A DNA stretch of 64,000 nt, from positions 3,224,001 to 3,288,000 of the forward strand of contig CP121691.1 of assembly GCA_038396585.1 (NCBI GenBank), given 5' to 3'. Below, one piece after another: positions 25,771 through 34,146 of this stretch; positions within the stretch are counted from its first letter, which is position 1, and each line of letters begins with the position of its first letter. The notes beneath the pieces were generated by a model, which worked only from the letters and a program-made list of their open reading frames with translations, did not search any database and was not told the DNA's origin. The DNA comes from Vallitaleaceae bacterium 9-2. GTDB lineage: Bacteria > Bacillota > Clostridia > Lachnospirales > Vallitaleaceae. The translations under genes were made by a program, and so were the position numbers.

Positions 25771-27174
25771 TTAAAACCTAAAATACAAGAATGGATTAAA
25801 TGAACCATCCACCAAGTACCCTGTTGTCATCATCATTAACATAAAAAGTGAAATTACTGCAATTGGAGAATATAATTTTTTTAACGTATTACTTCGACTT
25901 AATGTTTGAGCCCACCTCTTTGGCCATGATGTCGTTCCAATTCCAGCGATGAGAAAGGTAACGATATATTGACGCAGATCCATCATACTCTCTCGACTGA
26001 CTAGCGGTATATCAAGTTGTCCAAACATTCCGCGAAATACTTCAAGCATATCTTGCGTCGATTCGTACTTAAATATCACAAAACTTACCAAGACAATACC
26101 AAGGACATAGGCATGACAAAAAATTTTGGGTATCTTTTGTAACCATTTTAGTCCTACAAACTTTTCAAAAATCAAAACAGCGCCAAAAAGCACACCCCAT
26201 AAGACATAATTCCAACTGGCTCCATGCCAAAGCCCTGTCAAGAACCAGACTATTAAAATATTCAAGAACCAACGCTTTTTTGTGACCCGATTTCCACCGA
26301 GAGGGATATATACATAATCTCGAAACCACTGTCCTAGAGACATATGCCAACGACGCCAAAAATCAGTTATGCTTCTTGCCATGTAGGGATAATTGAAGTT
26401 TTCCGGAAAATGGAAACCAAACATTTTTCCTAAACCTATTGCCATATCACTATACCCTGAAAAGTCAAAATAAATCTGAAAAACAAACCCAATCGCTCCC
26501 AGCCAATACTGTAATACTGACGGGTCACTAACCGATAATGTTTTTTCAACTAAAACAGCTAGTGTGTTGGCTAAAAGCACTTTTTTCCCCAATCCAACAA
26601 CAAATCGCGATACACCTTCACCAAAAAGATCCAATGAATGAACTCGTTGTGTCAACTCTTTTTCAACAGATTTATACCGTACAATAGGTCCTGCAATCAG
26701 TTGAGGAAATAATGCAACAAACGTTCCTACACCTAAAAAACTTTTTTGTGCTTTAGCCTGACCACGATACACATCAATCGTATAACTCATTGTCTGAAAG
26801 GTGAAAAAGCTAATCCCTATGGGTAGGGGTATGTCAGGAATATCTATGTTAATCGACAGCAAAGTATTTAAATTATCTACAATAAAGTTGCCATACTTAA
26901 AAAATACCAACAGCCCCAGATTCATTATAATGGAACGCACCAAAGCCCTTTTTGCTTTTGGCGTTCCACGATATCGCTCAATCGTACGACTATGAGTATA
27001 ATCAATGATGGACGATAAAATCAATAGCAGGAAAAAAACAGGTTCCCCAGCAAAGTAGAAAATCAAACTACTGACAAATAGTGTAATATTCTTATAACGA
27101 TATGGTGTTGCTGCATAGAGCAACAACACCACCGGCAAAAAATAATATATAAAACTAATACTTGAAAAAACCAT
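25771..27174 (-). CDS. MBOAT-family membrane O-acyltransferase (AlgI-like)
   Basis: 467 residues with 10 or more transmembrane helices. The family signature DFWRRWHMSLGQWFRDYVY is present, and the catalytic histidine is in LWHGASWNYVLWG. It takes acyl groups, usually acetyl, from a cytoplasmic donor across the membrane to a surface polymer or to its DHHW partner. Its ATG overlaps the stop codon of the upstream lipoprotein gene (TAATG), so translation is coupled. Confidence 0.9.
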   Translation of the reverse strand: MVFSSISFIYYFLPVVLLLYAATPYRYKNITLFVSSLIFYFAGEPVFFLLLILSSIIDYTHSRTIERYRGTPKAKRALVRSIIMNLGLLVFFKYGNFIVDNLNTLLSINIDIPDIPLPIGISFFTFQTMSYTIDVYRGQAKAQKSFLGVGTFVALFPQLIAGPIVRYKSVEKELTQRVHSLDLFGEGVSRFVVGLGKKVLLANTLAVLVEKTLSVSDPSVLQYWLGAIGFVFQIYFDFSGYSDMAIGLGKMFGFHFPENFNYPYMARSITDFWRRWHMSLGQWFRDYVYIPLGGNRVTKKRWFLNILIVWFLTGLWHGASWNYVLWGVLFGAVLIFEKFVGLKWLQKIPKIFCHAYVLGIVLVSFVIFKYESTQDMLEVFRGMFGQLDIPLVSRESMMDLRQYIVTFLIAGIGTTSWPKRWAQTLSRSNTLKKLYSPIAVISLFMLMMMTTGYLVDGSFNPFLYFRF

Positions 27175-27896
27175 TATTGCATAATCTCTTTGAAGGCATC
27201 CATTAATTCTTGACTATGTTCATCCATAATCAAAATAACATGGTTACCGACATGGTCAACTAAAATATTTTCATCTTCAACAGCAACGCAAATCCACTTG
27301 CGTCCATCAACATTCGCTTTAATATCTGCTTTAATTGTCTCAATATCTGCAGATGGATCAACAGTGAACAAAACTATTGAATGCGCTTGGCTCGTCATCA
27401 TCGGCTCTGAAACAACCCCTTCAACAAATTCAAAATTCGTCACGCCGAGCATGTATTCCATATTTTCTTGTGTTAAGGGTTGCTTTACAAACTTAGGCCA
27501 CTCTACATCCACTTTTTCATACATAGCATCAATGATGCCTTCCATAGTCATGCCATCAACATCATCTTCTGTTACTTCATCTTCTGCTACTTCATCTTCT
27601 GTTGCTTCATCTTCCGTTACTTCATCTTCCGTTGCTTCATCTTCTGTTGCTTCATCTTCTGTTGCTTCATCTTCTGTTGCTTCATCTTCTGTTGCTTCAT
27701 CTTCTGTTGCTTCATCTTCTGTTGCTTCATCTTCTGTTGCTTCATCTTCTGTTGCTTCATCTTCTGTTGCTTCATCTTCAATCACTGTGTCTTCAATAAC
27801 TTCGTCTTGCGTTTGATCTACATCTTTTCCGGCGCTACAGCCAGCTAATACAAATACCATCATTAAACTTAACATTACTAATATTTTTTTCATCAT
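27174..27896 (-). CDS. Surface lipoprotein with acidic tandem-repeat linker
   Basis: About 240 residues; start taken at 27896, 6 bp after GAGGA (ATGs at 27902 and 27893 are alternatives). Lipobox VLAGC, then a long Glu/Asp linker of 14 pentapeptides (mostly EDEAT), then a globular C-terminal domain of about 120 residues resembling DUF4358-type proteins that occur beside DHHW and MBOAT genes. The domain's function is unknown; the operon suggests it assists surface acylation. The linker is encoded by a near-perfect DNA tandem repeat, so its length probably varies among strains. Confidence 0.78.
   Translation of the reverse strand: MMKKILVMLSLMMVFVLAGCSAGKDVDQTQDEVIEDTVIEDEATEDEATEDEATEDEATEDEATEDEATEDEATEDEATEDEATEDEATEDEVTEDEATEDEVAEDEVTEDDVDGMTMEGIIDAMYEKVDVEWPKFVKQPLTQENMEYMLGVTNFEFVEGVVSEPMMTSQAHSIVLFTVDPSADIETIKADIKANVDGRKWICVAVEDENILVDHVGNHVILIMDEHSQELMDAFKEIMQ
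27571..27780. repeat. Coding tandem repeat, 14 x 15 bp
   Basis: Fourteen units of GTTGCTTCATCTTCT (plus strand); nine units (27631-27765) are identical and the others differ at one or two bases. The unit is a multiple of three, so gain or loss of units keeps the frame and only changes linker length. Degeneration is on the 27571-27630 side. Confidence 0.95.
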
Positions 27897-27962
27897 TATC
27901 ATTCCTCTTTCTTTTTTTACATTTTATTTTACAACTTTTGTTGTCATGCTTATGACGTATGT

Positions 27963-27985
27963 AAAAAAGAAAAGGTTCCCTTTTC
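27963..27985 (-). terminator. Terminator of the radical SAM repair operon
   Basis: GAAAAGG (27969-27975) and CCTTTTC (27979-27985) form a 7-bp stem with a 3-nt loop. A T run follows on the minus strand (A run 27963-27968), 7 bp after the stop at 27992. Confidence 0.75.
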
Positions 27986-27991
27986 AAAAAA

Positions 27992-28738
27992 TTATTTGAA
28001 CTCCAGCAAATTTTTTTGATATTTTTTAGGCACAAAATTTTGCTGACACTTTGGATTATAGCGTCCTTCAATGGCTATGTGTTCAAAATATCCCTTCCAC
28101 ATTTTTTGCAACAACTCTTCTTGTTGATCTATAGGGTATTCAGCAAAAATACCTTTGTCATCCTCAGAACTAACCTCTTGAATAATCCATCGTCCCTTGT
28201 TCGCCAATACTGCTTTTTTTCTTTTTATATCATGAATAATCACTTGCTCTTCTTGTAATCTATCTGAAAAATGGTCTGCAATCAATGGCAATATATCATG
28301 ATCCGGTTCAAATTTTGCATACAAAAAAGGACCGCGTTGTTCAAAACGAATTAATCCTAAAAAGCGGTGTGCTTCAAAACCAACTTTTCTATTTAGCTTG
28401 CGAATGTTAATAACAAAAGGCTCACTATAATATTGATCAATTTTTTTCCCCAGCTTAAATGCATGCTTCAAATACTTAAGAATATAACAATCTTTGTGAT
28501 AATCATTGGACAAAAAAGTACGGTACAAGGCAATATACCCCTCATAGGACAGCTTTTCACGTATAGCTCGCTCTACACGTTGTGCTTTTTCTTCATCTGT
28601 TACCACAAAGCGTGTCTCATCAATAAGCGATCCTTGAAACACTGTTTTTCCATATATCTCTTGTATACGTTCCACATAATAATGTTCAAATATGCAGGTC
28701 AAAAGCCCATAAAAACTATCATCATACAATAAAATCAT
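27992..28738 (-). CDS. Putative DNA repair/metabolism protein, partner of the radical SAM protein
   Basis: 248 residues resembling the TIGR03915-type 'probable DNA metabolism protein' that is found next to the radical SAM protein encoded directly upstream. Visible features: a conserved N-terminal start (LLYDDSFYGLLTCIFEHY) and a basic central region (NRKVGFEAHRFLGLIRF). In other genomes a uracil-DNA glycosylase-like domain is often linked. No catalytic motif was recognised here. The ATG overlaps the stop codon of the upstream gene by 4 bp, so they are translated together. Confidence 0.75.
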   Translation of the reverse strand: MILLYDDSFYGLLTCIFEHYYVERIQEIYGKTVFQGSLIDETRFVVTDEEKAQRVERAIREKLSYEGYIALYRTFLSNDYHKDCYILKYLKHAFKLGKKIDQYYSEPFVINIRKLNRKVGFEAHRFLGLIRFEQRGPFLYAKFEPDHDILPLIADHFSDRLQEEQVIIHDIKRKKAVLANKGRWIIQEVSSEDDKGIFAEYPIDQQEELLQKMWKGYFEHIAIEGRYNPKCQQNFVPKKYQKNLLEFK

Positions 28739-29988
28739 GAGATAGCCCCCAACTCATAAAGTGAAACTTGATGATGTTGCTGCGGTGGAGCAACCTGTCG
28801 TCGTATATGTTCTTCATTCATCACAGCATCTCCATAATATCGACCTTGGCATGTCAAGAAAAACCTTGCCCGTTTTAAAACTACTCCCATTTTTTTTAAT
28901 GCATCATATGTAATCATTTGAACACGGCGTTGAGCCATAATTCGCCGTGCTGAAGTCACACCAATTCCAGGTATCCGAAGTAACTCTTGATATGAAGCTT
29001 TATTAATCTCAATAGGAAATTGTTCCAAATGTCGAAGTGCCCACATCATCTTTGGATCAACATCCATGTCTAAATTCGGTTGCTGAACGCTTAATAGTTC
29101 ATCCGCTGAAAAATGATAAAATCTTAATAGCCAATCCGCCTGATATAATCGATGTTCACGTAGCAAAGGAGGCTCTGTTTGAAGCGATGGTAGTTTCGCC
29201 CCTTCATTAACCGGCATATATGCTGAATAATAAACACGTTTAAGGTTAAAATGGTTATATAAGTTTTCACTTCGAAAAAGAATAGATTGATCTGTATCTA
29301 CGGTTGCCCCAACAATCATTTGTGTCGATTGACCTGCCGGGACAAATGACGGTGCATGTCGATATATGCCTTGCTCTTCTTTTGCATGATTGATTCCCTC
29401 TTTAATTTCTTGCATGGGCAAATATAGCTTTTTAATTGATTTTTGTGGCGCCAAAAGCTTCAAACTATCTTCTGTTGCTAATTCAATGTTGACACTCATA
29501 CGGTCAGCCAAGTACCCCGCTTCTTTGATCAATAAAGGATCGGCTCCCGGAATCGCCTTAACATGAATATAACCTCCAAAATGGTATTGTCTGCGCAATA
29601 GTTGCAACACTTTGACAATGCGCTCCATAGTATTATTTGGACTTATCTCCACCGCAGAACTCAAAAAAAGTCCTTCAATATAATTTCTTCGGTAAAATTC
29701 AATTGTTAATTGAGCAATCTCTTCTGGAGTGAAGCTTGCACGCTTAACATCATTCGATACTCGATTGACACAATATGCACAGTCATATGCACAAACATTT
29801 GTCATAAGAATTTTTAACAAACTAATACATCGTCCATCAGCTGACCATGAATGACATATTCCACAGCTTGCAGAATTGCCAATACCTCCTGTATTCTTTC
29901 GTCCAACGCCACTTGATGAACATGACACATCATACTTTGCCGCATCTGCCAAAACGGTTAACTTTTCCATTGTTGCCTCACTCAACAT
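28735..29988 (-). CDS. Putative DNA modification/repair radical SAM protein
   Basis: 417 residues from the ATG at 29988, 8 bp after AAGGAG; the GTG at 29997 overlaps that site. Radical SAM motif C66-X3-C70-X2-C73 (CAYDCAYC), extra cysteines before it (C23, C42, C45, C54; SCGICHSWS) and a C-terminal helix-hairpin-helix (ELLRIPGIGVTSARRI) that suggests DNA binding. Matches the TIGR03916-type family paired with the downstream gene. The substrate lesion is unknown. The promoter carries two LexA-like boxes, in keeping with a DNA damage response. Confidence 0.85.
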   Translation of the reverse strand: MLSEATMEKLTVLADAAKYDVSCSSSGVGRKNTGGIGNSASCGICHSWSADGRCISLLKILMTNVCAYDCAYCVNRVSNDVKRASFTPEEIAQLTIEFYRRNYIEGLFLSSAVEISPNNTMERIVKVLQLLRRQYHFGGYIHVKAIPGADPLLIKEAGYLADRMSVNIELATEDSLKLLAPQKSIKKLYLPMQEIKEGINHAKEEQGIYRHAPSFVPAGQSTQMIVGATVDTDQSILFRSENLYNHFNLKRVYYSAYMPVNEGAKLPSLQTEPPLLREHRLYQADWLLRFYHFSADELLSVQQPNLDMDVDPKMMWALRHLEQFPIEINKASYQELLRIPGIGVTSARRIMAQRRVQMITYDALKKMGVVLKRARFFLTCQGRYYGDAVMNEEHIRRQVAPPQQHHQVSLYELGAIS

Positions 29989-30028
29989 AACTATCACTCC
30001 TTGGTTTTTTCCGCAATCTTATATATTT

Positions 30029-30074
30029 ATTATAGCAAAAAGAACATATGTTTGCAAACATATGTTCTTTTTGC
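30029..30074 (-). promoter_or_regulatory. Promoter overlapped by twin LexA-like (SOS) boxes
   Basis: On the minus strand: TTGCAA (30052-30057), a 17-bp spacer, TATAAT (30029-30034). Two boxes, GAACATATGTTT (30042-30053) and AAACATATGTTC (30056-30067), fit the Firmicutes LexA pattern GAAC-N4-GTTC/T. They lie 14 bp apart inside a perfect 40-bp palindrome (30035-30074) that covers the -35 and spacer. LexA bound here would block transcription of the radical SAM repair pair. The palindrome could also form a terminator hairpin for the gene ending at 30099. Confidence 0.65.
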
Positions 30075-30098
30075 TTTTTTATGTATATTTTACTCTTT

Positions 30099-32837
30099 TT
30101 ATCGATAGGTTTGACTTGCACGTCGGCTTGAACTATAGATGGCTATATCGCCTAACTGATATGTCTCCATACCTTGACGCGTCTTAAAGCCCTCCTCTGT
30201 CCAACCATTGTTATATCCTAAGTAAGCACCCTTACCTTGTTTATGCGCCACCATCTTAAATCCTACAACAATATAACCATCATGCAAAAACGGATCAGCT
30301 CCTAGATTGATGTGTCCCAATCGGGTGATATCCGTTCCCTTCGGTAAAAAATACGCCATGTTCGGCAAGTGGAACCTTCCCTTCCATTGTTGCACTGAAC
30401 GCTTTTTCACCCCTTGATCCATTGATGTCGGTCCCCACGACGTATCTCCTATAAAGATTCGATCCTTCGCCGTTAAAGTCACCTTGCCTTCAAAAGCTAC
30501 CACTTGATCATATCGACTCACATAAACATCGACGGCTTGTCTTTGACTATAGTCTGCTACCCCATTGCGTACAGGGACATAGGTATAATAAGGCTCAATC
30601 GAAAGCGTGTCTTCCGGATGGTACAAATCCCCGTTTGTCCTAACATCAAAGACTATGGGATACCCCAACATAATCCCTTCCTTGGGAGTTCCCACCCGCC
30701 TTGTATCCTTAGGTTTTATAGGTAGGTCTATGGCGCGATATGGTGCTTCCTTTGATACATGGTCTGTCCAATAATCATCCGGGCATGCTGTCACCTGAAA
30801 ATCATAAAGCTTACTGGATAGCTTAAATGCCATGGATTCCACTGCCTTGTACTTTGTAATATCTCGATTCGCATAGTATTCATATGGATCTGTTAAGATA
30901 TCTTGATGGTTGATGGGAATGGAGCGAAACATAATCTCCCCCTCCAACTCTCGCTCCCATGCCGGAATAAAGAACGTCGCTTCCAGGCTGTTAAAGTTCC
31001 CCCAGGTATTTTTAGGAAAGTACAGTCCATCATATCCGGTGCCCACATAGACGTCAAACGGAAATGCCACTTGCTTAACCTCAAAGTAGGCACTATAATC
31101 TCGGTCTCCATATCCTCGCGCCTCCATATGCTGCCCCTTCTTCGGATAATCGATATGAAATCGTTCTCCGATAACCAGTTGGAGTGGCTCCGGATCATAT
31201 GTCAGTTGCTGGGTTTGCTTACTGATCGCATCAAGAACAGGATAGCAGACCACTGGCGTATGCACCGTTACATCGTTGATCTGTTCAATCGCTTCCCTAC
31301 GCCCATTGCTTTCTCGAGTATCAATGACTGTCTTATATACCAACTCACCTTCAGATGGCTTCAATCCATTCGACATAGTCGCCGGTATATGTAGTCCGCC
31401 TTGATACAGATCCTCCGTACTATTAAGTGATGCGGGTGGAATCGGTCGCGGAATGGGTGTTTTTGTTTCATAAAGCCCATTATCCAGAAGTACTTCCCCA
31501 TTAAAGGTTAAGCCATCATTCTTGACACGTATCTGTCCCACTGCCGCCTCTGCTGTCGGACGGAAGTTTTCATTTGGAATCGATGGATAGGACCGTCGGC
31601 TTTTACTTCCCAATGTCTTTTGCGGAAGATTAATAACAATAGGGTCTGAGACCGGATCAATGATATGCTCCTGAAGTTCGCCGCCTCTTTCCATCACTAC
31701 CTGAGGTGGCTTCACTGAGCTTTGAAGTGTATGTTGTCCTCCCGGCAAGGCTTCGTTGGTCACTATCCCTTGGTCAAGAGCAAACACACTTAGATTTTCA
31801 ATTCGATAAAAATCATATGTCCTTGGAATCGCATAGGTTTTACTGCGTGTGGTCGTTCTTGATACGCGCCGTACTTCTCCCGTCTCCTTATCCTTAACCC
31901 CTTTTACGAGCTTATAACGCCGACTCACGGTCACAGAATAGTTCTTCGTTCCATAGACATGTTGATAGTCTAAGGCGTGAAGATACTCCATCCCCTGTAT
32001 CTGGATATAGAGAGGGTCTGATGCCGGCACTGCAACCGATGCATCAAAAGCTTCATTACCTCGTGGATCTGCCTGAATCACCGCCGTTGCCTGACTATCT
32101 AACTGTGATGAAGGAATGTCCACCCGGTCTTCTCCCTCTTCTTGGGTAATCTCCTCTATAACATCTTCCATCGCCCTTAGGTTGACGGTAATGTACCACT
32201 CTTCGGCAACACCATCTTTATTGGAGTCCCATTTATGCATATACTTGATGACACCACTGCCTGTTGAGGATGCAGGAACAATAACGATAGCATTATCCAG
32301 CCAGCCACTCGGGTCCTCGGTTTCATCAAAGCGTGGACCGTATTCTTGCTCTAAAAAATGGAAGATTTCTTTTTCATAGAACGCCTGATCTTCGGGTGAT
32401 GTAATATATTGTTCAAGCATCGTTTTTTCATTTTCATTTTCTTGCCAATCATAGGTATTGATGATTGCTGAGCCGCTATGATCATCTGGATACTTTGGAT
32501 TATTGACCAAGTATCCATCAGGATTTTTTCCGATATAACGGTACTCACCTGCCTCACGGTTATAGCTGTTAGGTGAACCATCCGGCTCTTTTAAACCAGC
32601 CAAGCTAGAAGGAAATGTACCTGCATTATCAAGCACCAAAACTTCGTATGCATTCCATACATCTGTATCAAAGGCTTCTATCGGAAATCTTACTCCCCAA
32701 GCAGGTCTTTGCAAAACAACTTCGTCATATGCCACCTGCATTGCATTCGATACTTCTACTGCCATTATCTCTAATGATAATGCTCCATTAAGTAGCAATG
32801 AAAGAATTAACACAATGAATATATTATACTTTTTCAT
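30099..32837 (-). CDS. Large secreted protein of unknown function, S-layer cluster
   Basis: 912 residues. N-terminal signal peptide (FIVLILSLLLNGALS), no other membrane segments and no LPXTG or SLH anchor seen. Rich in Tyr, Pro, Asp and beta-type sequence; few cysteines. A calcium-binding-like stretch (WDSNKDGVAEEW) occurs near residue 205. No enzyme motif was recognised. It starts 9 bp after the stop of the SLH protein gene and is probably co-transcribed with it. A structural or adhesive cell-surface role, anchored through the SLH partner, is the best guess. It may belong to a lineage-specific family. Confidence 0.7.
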   Translation of the reverse strand: MKKYNIFIVLILSLLLNGALSLEIMAVEVSNAMQVAYDEVVLQRPAWGVRFPIEAFDTDVWNAYEVLVLDNAGTFPSSLAGLKEPDGSPNSYNREAGEYRYIGKNPDGYLVNNPKYPDDHSGSAIINTYDWQENENEKTMLEQYITSPEDQAFYEKEIFHFLEQEYGPRFDETEDPSGWLDNAIVIVPASSTGSGVIKYMHKWDSNKDGVAEEWYITVNLRAMEDVIEEITQEEGEDRVDIPSSQLDSQATAVIQADPRGNEAFDASVAVPASDPLYIQIQGMEYLHALDYQHVYGTKNYSVTVSRRYKLVKGVKDKETGEVRRVSRTTTRSKTYAIPRTYDFYRIENLSVFALDQGIVTNEALPGGQHTLQSSVKPPQVVMERGGELQEHIIDPVSDPIVINLPQKTLGSKSRRSYPSIPNENFRPTAEAAVGQIRVKNDGLTFNGEVLLDNGLYETKTPIPRPIPPASLNSTEDLYQGGLHIPATMSNGLKPSEGELVYKTVIDTRESNGRREAIEQINDVTVHTPVVCYPVLDAISKQTQQLTYDPEPLQLVIGERFHIDYPKKGQHMEARGYGDRDYSAYFEVKQVAFPFDVYVGTGYDGLYFPKNTWGNFNSLEATFFIPAWERELEGEIMFRSIPINHQDILTDPYEYYANRDITKYKAVESMAFKLSSKLYDFQVTACPDDYWTDHVSKEAPYRAIDLPIKPKDTRRVGTPKEGIMLGYPIVFDVRTNGDLYHPEDTLSIEPYYTYVPVRNGVADYSQRQAVDVYVSRYDQVVAFEGKVTLTAKDRIFIGDTSWGPTSMDQGVKKRSVQQWKGRFHLPNMAYFLPKGTDITRLGHINLGADPFLHDGYIVVGFKMVAHKQGKGAYLGYNNGWTEEGFKTRQGMETYQLGDIAIYSSSRRASQTYR

Positions 32838-32846
32838 TTCTGCCTC

Positions 32847-34040
32847 CTAGCGATAAATGACGACATCGGTATAAGGCATAATCTGGGTAATATTCTTCTC
32901 ATAGGTATCAATAAAGTTCTGATCCCGATACCAGATGTTAAAGTTTACTTCAATAGCTGCCTGATATTTTGTACCTTCTCCAAGCATAACTTCATCTATT
33001 CTCACCAAATAACGATCATTATCTAGGTAAAAGAAGGCTTCATCATGTTCCAGATATGTTAAATAGCCTTTTTTCTGTTCCAAATACTCCATGACAATAT
33101 CCACTTGATCTTGTGGCATTCGTCGTTGAAGTAATCGTTCAAAGTCTTCTATGTGCCCTGCATAAGGTCCATTTTCATCATACATAAGAGCTCCTATAGC
33201 ACTATCTTCAGATCTAAACTTACGTGTATATCCAATCTCATAATCTTTTTGATCAGGTGTATAGCTTAAATCGCTCGTAATCAACTTCCAATCTTCTTCT
33301 GCACTTTCTCGTACTCCTGCTGCTACAGGATCTACCCAGTTGGCGCCTCCTAATAGATGAGATTCCATGCCTGAGTGTTGTTCGTTGTACTGTTCTTCAT
33401 AATCAAATGTAGGACGTGTGTCCGGGTCAATTAAGCGTACTACAACTGTACTGGCTTCTGCCCTTGTTAACACCCCTTGCGGTTTAAAGGTATGGTCAGG
33501 ATAACCTGTGATGATTCCTAGTTTATACGTTTTCATAATATCTTTGTTGTATTTAAAAGAAAAATCTTCAGAGTCTGTGACCACTTGGAGCACCTGTGTC
33601 AAGTCGGTGAAGGTTTGTTCCCCTTCTAGGCGTTCTACAGCACGTATAATAATCATACACATTTCTTCTCGTGTAATCACTTGTTTGAAGTTCACAGGTC
33701 CCAAATAAGAGTCAAAGTCTTCTGCTTTAACTATTCCAAGCTCCATTGCCTTATCGATATAGTTCTGTGCCCAGTAACCTTCGCTATTACCTGGTTCTTC
33801 TCCTAATGCACGCACCACCATGGTAATAAACTGGTCACGTGCCAACTTCGTCTGGGGGCGAAAGGTTCCGTCTGGATAACCGACAATAATCCCTCGGTCA
33901 TCTTCACTCAAGCGTTCAACTGCATCATAAAACCAGTCACTGGTATTTACATCCGTACTTCTTGCTCCATAAATGGGGGTAAAAAAAGACAACATGATTA
34001 AACATGTCAAGACATAAGCCGTTCCTTTTAACGTATTCAT
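32847..34040 (-). CDS. SLH-domain surface protein, copy A
   Basis: 397 residues. Signal peptide, then three S-layer homology repeats (about 30-80, 85-150, 155-210) with motifs such as IIVGYPDGTFRP, GITREEM-like and IITGYPDHTFKP, which bind pyruvylated cell wall polymer. The C-terminal 190 residues are of unknown fold. About 94% identical to copy B encoded just upstream; the largest difference is a short segment at about 353-372. Own promoter at 34092-34120, and co-transcription with the 912-residue gene downstream is likely. Confidence 0.88.
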   Translation of the reverse strand: MNTLKGTAYVLTCLIMLSFFTPIYGARSTDVNTSDWFYDAVERLSEDDRGIIVGYPDGTFRPQTKLARDQFITMVVRALGEEPGNSEGYWAQNYIDKAMELGIVKAEDFDSYLGPVNFKQVITREEMCMIIIRAVERLEGEQTFTDLTQVLQVVTDSEDFSFKYNKDIMKTYKLGIITGYPDHTFKPQGVLTRAEASTVVVRLIDPDTRPTFDYEEQYNEQHSGMESHLLGGANWVDPVAAGVRESAEEDWKLITSDLSYTPDQKDYEIGYTRKFRSEDSAIGALMYDENGPYAGHIEDFERLLQRRMPQDQVDIVMEYLEQKKGYLTYLEHDEAFFYLDNDRYLVRIDEVMLGEGTKYQAAIEVNFNIWYRDQNFIDTYEKNITQIMPYTDVVIYR

Positions 34041-34091
34041 AATTCTCTCCTCAATATTATATTTTTTATTTTACTCCTACACTTCTCTATT

Positions 34092-34120
34092 AGATTACAG
34101 AAAATGTCATGTGCATGCAA
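34092..34120 (-). promoter_or_regulatory. Promoter of SLH copy A
   Basis: On the minus strand: TTGCAT (34115-34120), a 17-bp spacer, TAATCT (34092-34097) preceded by TG. The block from about 34098 to 34135 is nearly identical to the block upstream of copy B, including AGACTATCGTCC just before the -35. Confidence 0.65.
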
Positions 34121-34146
34121 TAGGACGATAGTCTTAAAGATTTACA

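Noticed and set aside
27571-27780. Regular repeat array that could be taken for CRISPR
   Set aside because: Units are contiguous with no unique spacers, 15 bp long, and in frame inside a coding region.
27298-27848. Long open frames rich in Ser-Ser-Val or Cys-Phe-Ile repeats on the plus strand
   Set aside because: They are mirror frames of the 15-bp coding repeat in the lipoprotein gene. A 15-bp unit without stops keeps several frames open. No ribosome binding site or signal supports them.
30035-30074. Palindrome as a simple bidirectional terminator only
   Set aside because: It could form a hairpin, but the overlap with a well-spaced promoter and two LexA-type boxes explains the exact sequence better. 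The terminator role is kept as an alternative.
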